Positions 1 to 6,429 of a DNA stretch of 6,429 bases are shown here, one piece after another. The position numbers were made by a program, and so were the translations under genes. The notes under the pieces were generated by a model that ran no database searches, had not been told where the DNA came from, and saw nothing but the letters and a program-made list of their open reading frames with translations. This DNA is from DASROJ01 sp035646975 (GTDB lineage: Bacteria > Acidobacteriota > Polarisedimenticolia > JACPZX01 > DASXTC01), in assembly GCA_035646975.1 (NCBI GenBank), contig DASROJ010000264.1:1-6429 (forward strand), read 5' to 3'. Numbering within the stretch: the first letter of the stretch is position 1; every line of letters starts with the position of its first letter.

Positions 1-2340
1 GCCCGGCGGAAGCGTCTCGCCGCAGGCCATCACCTGGGGAAAGGCCCCCACGAGCAGATCGTCGGCCCGCATCCTGAGCAGCGCCGGTGGCACCCGCTTG
101 CCTCCCTGGCGTGTGCGCGACATCAGCAGCGAGCGGGTCGCGTTCCATCGCCACCGCGTGCCGAACAGCGGCGTGGGCAGCAGCGCCTGCACCAGCACGT
201 CGCGCGCCGTTTCCGGCGCCAGATAGTCGAAAACTTCTTCCAGCGGAAAGCTGTGCTGCGGGCCGAGCGAGATCAGGATCGCCTCTTCGTTGGCCGCCGC
301 CTGCAACTCGAAGCCGAATCCCCGGCAGAACTTCTTTCGCAGCGCGAGGCCCCAGGCCCGGTTGATGCGCCCGCCAAACGGCGCATGGATCACCATCTGC
401 ATGCCGCCTGACTCGTCGAAGAATCGCTCAGCCACCACGCACTCGGGTGTCGGCACCGCTCCGAGCGCGCGGGCCCCCGCCGCCACATACTCGACCAGCG
501 GGCGAGCTGCCGCCTCGGGGATGCCCGCGCAACCGTGCGGCCAGCCGGCGTCCTGCGCTTCAGTGCGCACCCGCGCGACCGCGGAAGACACCTCGCGCGT
601 GCGCGCGGGCGCCTCGCCGATCCAGAAGGGAAGCGTGGGCGGCGCCCCCTTGGCGTCCGCCACTCGCACGATGCCCGGCTCGACCTTGAGAATCTTCCAC
701 GACGTGTTGCCGAGCTGGAAGATGTCGCCGGCGTTGGCCTCGATGGCGAAGTCTTCGTTGAGGGTCCCCACCGGCGTGCCGGACGGCTCGAGCCGCACCT
801 GGTAGTCGGCGGTGTCGGGGATCGCGCCGCCCGACGTGATAGCGGTGATCCGTGCGCGTTTGGTGGCCAGCAGACGGCCCCCCACGCCATCACGGTGCAG
901 CAGCGCGGCGCGTCCCTGCGTGTGAAGCGCCACGACCGCGTCGAAGTCGGCGCGCGCCAGATCGCGGTACGGCCAGGCACGCGCGAACCTGGCAAACAAC
1001 GCAGCCTCGTCCCACGGCTCGGCCACGCAGGCGGCTACGATCTGCTGCGCCAGGATGTCGAGCGGCGCGCCCGGCTGCGGCGTGCGGTCCAGCTCGCCGC
1101 GACCCACCGCGTCGATCAGCGCCGCGGCGCACACCAGCTCGTCCTGTGTCAACGGGAAGATCCGCGCCTTGGGAGTGCGGGTGAGGGCATGACCCGAACG
1201 GCCGGCCCGCTGCAGCAGCGTGGCGATCGACGGGGTGATGCCAGCCTGGATGACGAGATCGACATCGCCGATGTCGATGCCCAGCTCCAGCGACGCGGTG
1301 GCCACGAGCCCGCGCAGCTCGCCGGCCTTGAGCCGCTGCTCGGCCGCGAGCCTGCGATCCCGCGCGAGGCTTCCGTGATGGCTGGTGACCTGGCCCTCCC
1401 CCAGCAGCTCGGTGAGTCGCGCCGCGATCCGCTCGGCCAGCTTGCGCGTGTTGACGAAGATCAGCGTGGTGCGGTGCTGGCGGATCAGATCCGCCATGCG
1501 CGTGTAGATCTCCTTCCAGGTCTCGTGCGAGCAGACGGTCTCCAGCGGGGAGTCGGGCACCTCGATGGCCAGGTCGACGGGGCGGTTGTGGCCGACATCC
1601 ACCAGCGCGCAGTCGCGCCCCGCGCCCACCAGAAGACGTCCGACGTTCTCGATCGGCTTCTGCGTGGCCGACAGGCCGATCCGTTGTGGGGTTGCGCCGG
1701 CCGCCGCGCCGGCTGCCGAGTGGGTCAGCGCCTCGAGACGCTCGAGGCTGAGCGCGAGGTGAGCGCCGCGCTTGCTGCCGGCCACCGCGTGGATCTCGTC
1801 GACGATCACGGTGCGCACCGTGCGCAGCATCGCCCGGCCGCTGTCGCTGGTCAGCAGGATGTACAGCGACTCGGGCGTCGTGACCAGGATGTGGGGCGGG
1901 CGCTTGCGCATCGCGGCGCGGGCGGCAGGCAGCGTGTCGCCCGAGCGGACCATCACCCGGATCTCCGGGAGCTTCTGGTCCAACGATGCCGCCAGCTCGC
2001 GCAACTCTCCGAGCGGGCCCTCGAGATTGCGCTGAACGTCGTTGCCCAGCGCCTTGAGCGGAGACACGTACAGCACCTGTGTCGTGTCCTGAAGCGCTTC
2101 GCCCTGCCGCATCAGGTCGTCGATGGCCCAGAGAAACGCGGCCAGCGTCTTGCCGGTGCCGGTGGGCGCGGCGATGAGGGTGTGCCTGCCGCTGCGGATC
2201 GACGGCCACCCGTCCTGCTGCGGCGGGCTGGGCTGGCCGAAACGCTCCACGAACCAGCGACGGACGACCGGGGAGAATCCCCCCAGCGGGTCGTTGCGCG
2301 AATCGGGGCTCGTGTCGTTGTTCGTGTCGGGTGACCGCAT
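1..2340 (-). CDS. lhr: Lhr-type SF2 ATP-dependent DNA helicase, N-terminal 780 residues (3' end outside the window)
   Basis: I read this frame codon by codon from the ATG at 2340 to position 1 and found no stop, so the gene runs off the left edge. All main SF2 motifs are present in order: Walker A APTGTGKT (residues 58-65), motif Ib-like TTPES, DEIH (181-184), SAT (224-226), motif IV LIFVNTRK (293-300), ATASLELGIDIGDVD (347-361), and QRAGRSGH (377-384). A winged-helix and beta-rich region follows, then the DEAD/H-associated domain typical of Lhr, with FGGRINRAWGLALRKKF around 655-671 and ADDLL near 760. This order is diagnostic of Lhr, an ATP-driven 3'-5' DNA translocase/helicase linked to DNA repair in studied bacteria; it is cytoplasmic. 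The visible part already covers most of the Lhr core, and the last residues match a part of the family that continues in proteins of about 1,400-1,500 residues, so a long Lhr is likely. An alanine/glycine-rich stretch (about 209-216) lies between DEIH and SAT. The gene follows the M14 gene by 5 bases and is probably cotranscribed with it. Confidence 0.95.
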   Translation of the reverse strand, partial: MRSPDTNNDTSPDSRNDPLGGFSPVVRRWFVERFGQPSPPQQDGWPSIRSGRHTLIAAPTGTGKTLAAFLWAIDDLMRQGEALQDTTQVLYVSPLKALGNDVQRNLEGPLGELRELAASLDQKLPEIRVMVRSGDTLPAARAAMRKRPPHILVTTPESLYILLTSDSGRAMLRTVRTVIVDEIHAVAGSKRGAHLALSLERLEALTHSAAGAAAGATPQRIGLSATQKPIENVGRLLVGAGRDCALVDVGHNRPVDLAIEVPDSPLETVCSHETWKEIYTRMADLIRQHRTTLIFVNTRKLAERIAARLTELLGEGQVTSHHGSLARDRRLAAEQRLKAGELRGLVATASLELGIDIGDVDLVIQAGITPSIATLLQRAGRSGHALTRTPKARIFPLTQDELVCAAALIDAVGRGELDRTPQPGAPLDILAQQIVAACVAEPWDEAALFARFARAWPYRDLARADFDAVVALHTQGRAALLHRDGVGGRLLATKRARITAITSGGAIPDTADYQVRLEPSGTPVGTLNEDFAIEANAGDIFQLGNTSWKILKVEPGIVRVADAKGAPPTLPFWIGEAPARTREVSSAVARVRTEAQDAGWPHGCAGIPEAAARPLVEYVAAGARALGAVPTPECVVAERFFDESGGMQMVIHAPFGGRINRAWGLALRKKFCRGFGFELQAAANEEAILISLGPQHSFPLEEVFDYLAPETARDVLVQALLPTPLFGTRWRWNATRSLLMSRTRQGGKRVPPALLRMRADDLLVGAFPQVMACGETLPPG

Positions 2341-2345
2341 GATCT

Positions 2346-5219
2346 TTACGGCTCCGCTTTGGGCAGCGCGCTCCAGTTGAGAATCCCGTTCCAGAGGAAC
2401 CGGTAGTCGGAGTGGTTCAGGTCGCGGTGCATCGGGTTGAAGTTGAACGCCAGCACGTGACCACGCGCCCCGACGCCGGCCGGCAGGTCCATGATCGCCG
2501 GACGTCCCTCGAGGTTTTCCAGATGCCTGGCGCCGCCGCTGACCACCAGCGGGGCATCGTCGTCGTCCTTCCCCGCCTTCTCCTCTTTGTTCTTGTCGGC
2601 CTTGGCATCGTCGGCATCGTTTTCCGCGTCGTCGTCCCGCTCGTCCTTGGGAAGCTTCAGCCCCCACTGCAGCACCATCCACCGCCGGTCGGCCGGTCGC
2701 AGCTCGTAGATCGGATACCCCTGCCGGAAGACCGATGTCACCTCGGGATAACCATAGGCGATCGGGTGGTCGGGCCGCGTGAACTTCACCCTCAGCTCCA
2801 CGCCGGGGGTGAACAGATCCGCGTTGCTGCGCGAGACCCGGCGCACCAGGCCCCCTTCAAGGGGCAGCGCCGAGCCGTTGGCCAGCGTGATGAGCAGCCC
2901 GCCGGCGTCGAGAAACTTCTGCAGATTGGCCATGCCGCTCCACCCGATCCCCCCGGTGATGTCGTCGGAGGCGTCGGGAACGCCGTGGCTCGGAAAGGCC
3001 GCGGTCTTCGTGTAGGGCATCGGACCGTACCTCGGCTCGATGCCGTTGATCTGATCCTTGAGACTCAGGTAGACGTTGCCATACAGCACGATGTCGTACT
3101 TGTCACGCAACCCGCCCGCGCGGATCTCCTCGTCGCGGATGTAGGCGTAAGGGATCTTCTCGTGGTCCAGCGCGTAGCGCACCCAGCCCACCGACTCGGT
3201 GTCGGCCCAGGTATGCCAGACGGCAAGACGGGGTATCGGCGCGTCGTGATGGGCCACGCCCGGCGCGCCGCCCGCTCCGGCGAAGTCGAGCGACAGCTCA
3301 GTGGCCACGCCATCCAGGGCGCCGCGCAGTCCGTCCTGCGCCGGCAGGATCCAGGAGCCGGCCGGATAGGTGGCCCCATCCGACTCGAACGCTTTTTCGG
3401 CGATCTCGATCTTGAACTTCGACAGACGAAACCGCGCCGCCAGCAGCGCTTCCTGCCCGGTGTCCTTCAGCAGATAGACCGGCCCCGAGCCGGTGACATG
3501 ACCCGCGGGCACCACGTCCTCCTGGATCGGGTCGAGCGGCACCCGTGCGATCGTCTCGTCGTCGATGCGCTTTGCCTCGATGCCGTAATGCGCCGGCAGC
3601 GCCCACGAGACGTCGTCGTACGGCTCGTAGGGTGAGTCGCTGGGAAACTTCTGCATCTCGAGCAGGTCCACCGCGTAGTTGCGGTAAGGCTGATCGAGAC
3701 GCACGACGAAGCTCCCCTTGGAGAACTCGCCTTCCTTGACCTTGATCGGCGCGGCGGCGCGCGCGACTTCGATGTGGTGGCCGCGCAGCAGGTTCACCAT
3801 CTGGGCCACGCGCAGCCGATCCCCCTGGTCCTGCGGGATGATGAAGGCGAACGGGTTGCCTTTGACGCCGGCCTGCCACGAGTTGTACCCCTTGCGGTAG
3901 AAGTTGCGCAGCATCTCCCTGGAGTGCAGCGCGCTCCACTGCAGGATCGACAGGCACCCGGTCTGCATGTAGTTGGTGTTGTCGCGCAGCGACCAGACGA
4001 ATGTCTTGTCCGGCGGCCAGGCGCGGTACCAGTCCTTGGCGGTGACCGCCTTGCCGACATAGGTCTCTTCATCGGGGCGCAGGGTGCGTTGCATCGTCTC
4101 GGCCGAGTGGTTGCCGAACGTCTCGTAGCCCCGCCCGAGGCTGTTGTGATTGCTGGCCACCGAGTCGAGATAGTGCAACCCCCACGACTCGCCGAATCCC
4201 CAGGTCCAGACGCCCGGCATTCCCAGCGAGGTCATGGCGGTGATCTCGTGAAACGACATCTCCATCCACTCGTTGGTGGCGATCGGGTCGAGGTGCGCGT
4301 TGAATGGACCGGTGCCGTTCCAGGTATGCAGCAGCGGGATCGATTCGTGCAGGTCGTGCACGACCGTCGGATGGTAGTCGTAGAACATCCGGTGCACCGC
4401 GCGCGTCAGCTCGAGCGACTTCTGGTGCGTGTCGCGGTTGTTGTCGTGATAGACGTAGTGGCCCCAGTAGGGAGGATTCAGCTCGGGCAGATTGTCGTAG
4501 TCGGTCTTTCCCTTCAGGTAACGGTAGAACCAGTCGACGTACTTGTCGCGTCCATCCGGCTCGGACACCGGGTTGATCAGCACGACGACGTTGGAGCGGA
4601 TGAGGCGGATCATCGGCTGCTCGGAGACCGCCAGCCGGTAGGCCATCTCCATCACCATCTCCGGGCTGCCGGTCTCCATCGAGTGCAGCCCGGCGTTGAA
4701 GTAATAGATGGGACGCGCGGTGGCGATGATCTGTTCGGCCTGCTCCGGGCTGGTCCTGCGCGGGTCGGCCAGCGCCGCGGTGGCCGCCTTGAGCCGGTCG
4801 AGCTGGCGGATCCCCTCTTCGTCGGAAATCGCCACCAGCAGGATGTCGCGTCCTTCCTCGGTGCGGCCGATCACCTCCACACGCACCCGGTCGGAGGCCT
4901 TGTCCAGCTCCCGGAAGTAGCCGAACACCTTCGTGGTGCCGGACAGTTCGCCGGCGGCGCCGGCAACATGGCCGAGGTATTTCGTCGGAGAGGGGACGGT
5001 CTTCGAATCGGGAACGTAGGCCACCCAGGGGTTGACAAACCGCGGCTCGGTGGTGAACCTCGCGATCGCCTCGACCGAACCGGGTTCGGGGGTGTCGGGC
5101 GCGTAAGGGTTCGTGGCGGTCGTGGTGGTGGCGGCGGTGCCCGCCAGCAGAAGGATGAGACCGAGCAACACGGGCAATAATGGAGCGGCCGGCGTACGTT
5201 TCGATCGAAGATCGTTCAC
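2346..5219 (-). CDS. Secreted M14-family zinc carboxypeptidase-like protein with C-terminal amidotransferase-like domain
   Basis: This 957-residue protein starts with GTG at 5219, chosen because GGAG lies 8 bases upstream and a signal peptide follows at once (basic residues 5-8, hydrophobic core about 14-26, likely cleavage near 27-31), so it is exported. The peptidase domain spans about 75-400. H179-x-x-E182 (LHSMET) and a His in VHDLHE (H288 or H291) are the expected zinc ligands. N216-P with PDG (221-223) and N261-R262 match the substrate-binding elements of carboxypeptidase A. E366 in GYETFG lies 75 residues after H291, which fits the general-base glutamate (inference). Residues about 660-850 resemble a Rossmann-like class I amidotransferase/ThuA fold: VWHTWADTESVGWVRYAL, then YDIVLYGN and KFLDAGGLLITLANGS. 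An Asp/Glu/Lys-rich stretch (about 858-888) interrupts this part. Long M14 proteins of this plan are common in Acidobacteriota and relatives. The likely role is trimming of C-terminal residues from extracellular peptides; the true substrate is unknown. It diverges from the HExxH gene and precedes lhr. Confidence 0.9.
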   Translation of the reverse strand: MNDLRSKRTPAAPLLPVLLGLILLLAGTAATTTTATNPYAPDTPEPGSVEAIARFTTEPRFVNPWVAYVPDSKTVPSPTKYLGHVAGAAGELSGTTKVFGYFRELDKASDRVRVEVIGRTEEGRDILLVAISDEEGIRQLDRLKAATAALADPRRTSPEQAEQIIATARPIYYFNAGLHSMETGSPEMVMEMAYRLAVSEQPMIRLIRSNVVVLINPVSEPDGRDKYVDWFYRYLKGKTDYDNLPELNPPYWGHYVYHDNNRDTHQKSLELTRAVHRMFYDYHPTVVHDLHESIPLLHTWNGTGPFNAHLDPIATNEWMEMSFHEITAMTSLGMPGVWTWGFGESWGLHYLDSVASNHNSLGRGYETFGNHSAETMQRTLRPDEETYVGKAVTAKDWYRAWPPDKTFVWSLRDNTNYMQTGCLSILQWSALHSREMLRNFYRKGYNSWQAGVKGNPFAFIIPQDQGDRLRVAQMVNLLRGHHIEVARAAAPIKVKEGEFSKGSFVVRLDQPYRNYAVDLLEMQKFPSDSPYEPYDDVSWALPAHYGIEAKRIDDETIARVPLDPIQEDVVPAGHVTGSGPVYLLKDTGQEALLAARFRLSKFKIEIAEKAFESDGATYPAGSWILPAQDGLRGALDGVATELSLDFAGAGGAPGVAHHDAPIPRLAVWHTWADTESVGWVRYALDHEKIPYAYIRDEEIRAGGLRDKYDIVLYGNVYLSLKDQINGIEPRYGPMPYTKTAAFPSHGVPDASDDITGGIGWSGMANLQKFLDAGGLLITLANGSALPLEGGLVRRVSRSNADLFTPGVELRVKFTRPDHPIAYGYPEVTSVFRQGYPIYELRPADRRWMVLQWGLKLPKDERDDDAENDADDAKADKNKEEKAGKDDDDAPLVVSGGARHLENLEGRPAIMDLPAGVGARGHVLAFNFNPMHRDLNHSDYRFLWNGILNWSALPKAEP
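2352..2355 (-). promoter_or_regulatory. Ribosome-binding site for lhr inside the M14 gene's last codons
   Basis: On the minus strand GGAG lies within the last sense codons of the upstream peptidase gene, 11 bases before the lhr ATG at 2340. The spacing is slightly long. The position means ribosomes finishing the upstream gene cover the site, which fits translational coupling. It supports ATG 2340 as the start; the helicase domain follows after about 40 residues, as is normal for Lhr. Confidence 0.5.
5176..5181 (+). promoter_or_regulatory. Possible -10 hexamer for the HExxH gene
   Basis: AATAAT in an otherwise very G+C-rich region, about 52 bases before ATG 5234 and inside the M14 signal-peptide codons. 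No good -35 hexamer is visible 16-18 bases upstream. It is offered only because a promoter for this gene must lie within the neighbouring gene. Confidence 0.2.
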
Positions 5220-5221
5220 GT

Positions 5222-5226
5222 GAAGG
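5222..5226 (+). promoter_or_regulatory. Shine-Dalgarno for the HExxH gene (decides the ATG 5234 start)
   Basis: GAAGG on the plus strand ends 7 bases before ATG 5234 (10 before the adjacent ATG 5237). The earlier in-frame ATG at 5180 has no such site and would place 40 bases inside the oppositely oriented M14 gene, so I prefer 5234. The motif lies beside the opposing gene's GGAG without overlapping it. Confidence 0.6.
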
Positions 5227-5227
5227 T

Positions 5228-5231
5228 CTCC
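5228..5231 (-). promoter_or_regulatory. Shine-Dalgarno for the M14 gene (decides the GTG start)
   Basis: GGAG on the minus strand, 8 bases before GTG 5219. This is near-ideal spacing and justifies a GTG start. The site sits in the 14-base gap between the two divergent genes. Confidence 0.7.
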
Positions 5232-5233
5232 GG

Positions 5234-6361
5234 ATGATGGGGGAAAACCTGTCTATTATTCCACGGGGTGGCCGTCCTCAGATAGGTTTCCGCGCATTCC
5301 TTGCCGCCGTCACCCTCGGTGTCCTCGCAGCCCTGCCTGCCCTGCTGCCGGGTCTGACGGTTTCTCCGGCGGTGGCGTTGCCGCTCGCATTGGATCGGGT
5401 CGACCGGATCCGGCTCGCCGAAGCGTTCCGGCTGGCAGACCGGCTGGGGGATCGGATCTGGAAGGGATGGCACAAGGCGCCGTTTGCCGTTCTGCTCGTG
5501 ACACCCGAAGCCGAGTACCTCGTCCGGCATCCGAATCCGCCCGCGGACTATCTTGCGCTCGGAGAGGATCCGCTGCTCCACGCCAAGGTTTACGCAGCCA
5601 GACGAACCCACCCACTGAACATCCTGGCGACCTTTCCCATCAACGGCGTGCCGACCATCGTCGTGGGGCAGGCGCAGAACACCGAGGAGCGTTCCTCGAG
5701 CCGCTGGGTCATCGTGCTGCTGCACGAGCATTTCCACCAGCTTCAATACGCCGACCCGGCCTACTACGAGGCGGTCGACGCCCTCGGTCTGGCCGGCGGC
5801 GACGCCACCGGCATGTGGATGCTGAACTATCCGTTTCCCTACGATGCGATCGCGGTGAAGGCTCGCTTCCAGGCGATGGCCCGCGCCCTGTCGGACGCCT
5901 TCGGAGCCATCGGGACCACCGACCTCGGGCCCAGGATGACCCGGTACCTCGAAGCGCGGGACATCTTCATCGCCGCGTTGTCGTCCGACGAGCGCCGGTA
6001 CTTCGCCTTTCAGACCTGGCAGGAAGGGATCGCACAGTACACGCAGCACCGGGTCGCCGAGCTGGCGGGAAGGAAATACAAGCCGAGCCCGGAGTTCGCG
6101 GCGCTGGAGGACTACGTCCCGCTGTCGGAGGTGGCGCAGAAGCTTCGTGAGAACCTCGCCGGCGAGCTGCCCAATTTGCCGCTGGGCGACTACCGACGCA
6201 CCGTCTTTTATTACGTGGGCGCCGCCGAAGGACTGCTCCTGGACGCCACGCGGCCTGGATGGCACGACCGGTACTTCAAGCAGCGGCTCTCGCTGGATGG
6301 CAGTCTGGCTGCTACTGGATATAGCCGAGGCTCCGCAGACGCTCCAGCTCCTCGCCGCTGA
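5234..6361 (+). CDS. Exported putative zinc metallopeptidase with HExxH motif, family not recognised
   Basis: With the ATG at 5234 the protein has 375 residues. It begins with a basic region (R12, R15, R20) and a hydrophobic stretch (about 21-42) ending in AVA at 46-48, which looks like a Sec signal peptide with a signal peptidase I site, so the product is probably periplasmic or secreted. HEHFH (H164, E165, H168), preceded by a hydrophobic strand (WVIVLL), is a good HExxH zinc-binding motif with a catalytic Glu. A glutamate in WQEGIAQYTQ (E264, about 96 residues later) is the best candidate for the third ligand, in gluzincin style; both points are inference from motif geometry. Other likely conserved parts are PINGVPTIVVGQ before the motif, NYPFPYDA after it, and FYYVGAAEGLLLD near the end. 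I cannot name the family and the substrate is unknown. The last 17 codons overlap the opposite-strand gene end, and the C-terminal tail (SRGSADAPAPRR) looks non-conserved. It is divergent from the M14 peptidase, suggesting a related role in peptide breakdown. Confidence 0.85.
   Translation: MMGENLSIIPRGGRPQIGFRAFLAAVTLGVLAALPALLPGLTVSPAVALPLALDRVDRIRLAEAFRLADRLGDRIWKGWHKAPFAVLLVTPEAEYLVRHPNPPADYLALGEDPLLHAKVYAARRTHPLNILATFPINGVPTIVVGQAQNTEERSSSRWVIVLLHEHFHQLQYADPAYYEAVDALGLAGGDATGMWMLNYPFPYDAIAVKARFQAMARALSDAFGAIGTTDLGPRMTRYLEARDIFIAALSSDERRYFAFQTWQEGIAQYTQHRVAELAGRKYKPSPEFAALEDYVPLSEVAQKLRENLAGELPNLPLGDYRRTVFYYVGAAEGLLLDATRPGWHDRYFKQRLSLDGSLAATGYSRGSADAPAPRR
5255..5260 (-). promoter_or_regulatory. 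Possible -10 hexamer for the M14 gene (and lhr)
   Basis: On the minus strand this reads AATAAT, about 35 bases before GTG 5219, leaving a leader of about 28 bases that would include the Shine-Dalgarno. It lies inside the early codons of the HExxH gene. No convincing -35 element is seen, so the call is weak; an extracytoplasmic sigma factor or another promoter type is equally possible. Confidence 0.22.
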
Positions 6362-6429
6362 GCGAACCCGCGGTCTCCGAATCGGGCTTCAGCCGCGAGG
6401 CCTCGGCCTGGGCATGCCACTCCTTGAGG
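6312..6429 (-). CDS. C-terminal end of an unidentified protein (possible sulfatase or TPR-family tail), 5' part outside the window
   Basis: Reading the minus strand from the right edge gives 38 sense codons and a TAG stop at 6314-6312. The residues include LKEWHAQAEASRLKP and end in LSGEELERLRSLGYIQ. A closing Leu-Ser-x-Glu-Glu-Leu-x-x-Leu-x-x-Leu-Gly-Tyr pattern is familiar from the ends of secreted sulfatase-like and TPR proteins of Acidobacteriota and similar bacteria, which is why I take this as a real gene rather than a shadow. The family cannot be fixed from 38 residues. It is convergent with the HExxH gene and shares its last 50 bases with that gene's 3' end in antisense. No terminator hairpin is evident between them. 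Confidence 0.7.
   Translation of the reverse strand, partial: LKEWHAQAEASRLKPDSETAGSLSGEELERLRSLGYIQ

Noticed and set aside
1690..1720. GC-rich inverted repeat (GCCGGC units) that could be read as a hairpin or terminator
   Set aside because: It lies in the middle of lhr, encodes an Ala/Gly-rich loop between motifs II and III, and has no T-tract.
890..2209. 439-codon open frame on the minus strand inside lhr
   Set aside because: Out-of-frame shadow of lhr; the product is Arg/Ala/Pro-rich and lacks the helicase motifs present in the true frame.
535..2334. 599-codon open frame on the plus strand
   Set aside because: It is exactly codon-aligned antisense to lhr. G+C-rich coding sequence rarely makes stops in this register. 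Its translation is Arg/Ala/Gly-rich without domains, whereas the minus strand shows all helicase motifs.
3774..5180. 468-codon open frame on the plus strand, and a similar one at 2412-3635
   Set aside because: Both are antisense to the M14 gene, whose product has a signal peptide, zinc ligands and a coherent domain order. The plus-strand products show no recognisable domain.
5180..5233. Earlier ATG start for the HExxH gene at 5180
   Set aside because: There is no Shine-Dalgarno in front of it, it would overlap the M14 gene by 40 bases, and it would put 18 extra polar residues before an already adequate signal peptide.
5216..6265. 349-codon open frame on the minus strand opposite the HExxH gene
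   Set aside because: It is an antisense shadow. The plus-strand product has a signal peptide, HExxH motif and well-placed Shine-Dalgarno, and the minus frame would also overlap the M14 start.
6290..6429. Search for a bidirectional terminator between the convergent genes
   Set aside because: I found no stem-loop followed by a T-run on either strand; the two coding regions overlap here.

Overview
This is a G+C-rich window (roughly two thirds G+C by eye) from a bacterium, densely packed with coding sequence. The gene content suggests an environmental Gram-negative lineage such as Acidobacteriota or a similar phylum: a very long secreted M14 carboxypeptidase with an amidotransferase-like C-terminal part, a long-type Lhr helicase, and a downstream gene whose product ends in a leucine/glycine/tyrosine tail typical of sulfatase or TPR proteins. 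That placement is an inference from family resemblance; there is no rRNA or marker gene here to confirm it.

Layout. Positions 1-2340, minus strand: the first 780 residues of an Lhr-type superfamily 2 DNA helicase, whose 3' part lies beyond the left edge. The frame is open from the ATG at 2340 to position 1. Positions 2346-5219, minus strand: a complete 957-residue secreted zinc carboxypeptidase-like protein of family M14, starting with GTG behind a good Shine-Dalgarno. It lies directly upstream of lhr, with 5 bases between its stop and the lhr start. Positions 5234-6361, plus strand: a 375-residue exported protein with an HExxH zinc-peptidase motif, of a family I do not recognise. Positions 6312-6429, minus strand: the last 38 codons of a further gene that enters from the right edge and overlaps the 3' end of the HExxH gene by 50 bases.

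How they fit together. The two exported putative metallopeptidases are divergently oriented, with only 14 bases between their start codons. Each ribosome-binding site lies in that gap, and any promoter for either gene must lie inside the other gene. AT-rich -10-like hexamers are present at about the right places on both sides but lack convincing -35 elements. The M14 gene and lhr look like a transcriptionally and probably translationally coupled pair, though the functions (periplasmic or extracellular peptidase and cytoplasmic DNA-repair helicase) have no obvious link. I see no RNA genes, CRISPR, insertion sequences, integrases or strong terminators. No non-coding stretch exceeds about 15 bases. 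Nothing here is convincing as a new multi-gene system. The most interesting items are the unrecognised HExxH protein, the compressed divergent start region and the antisense overlap of the convergent 3' ends.
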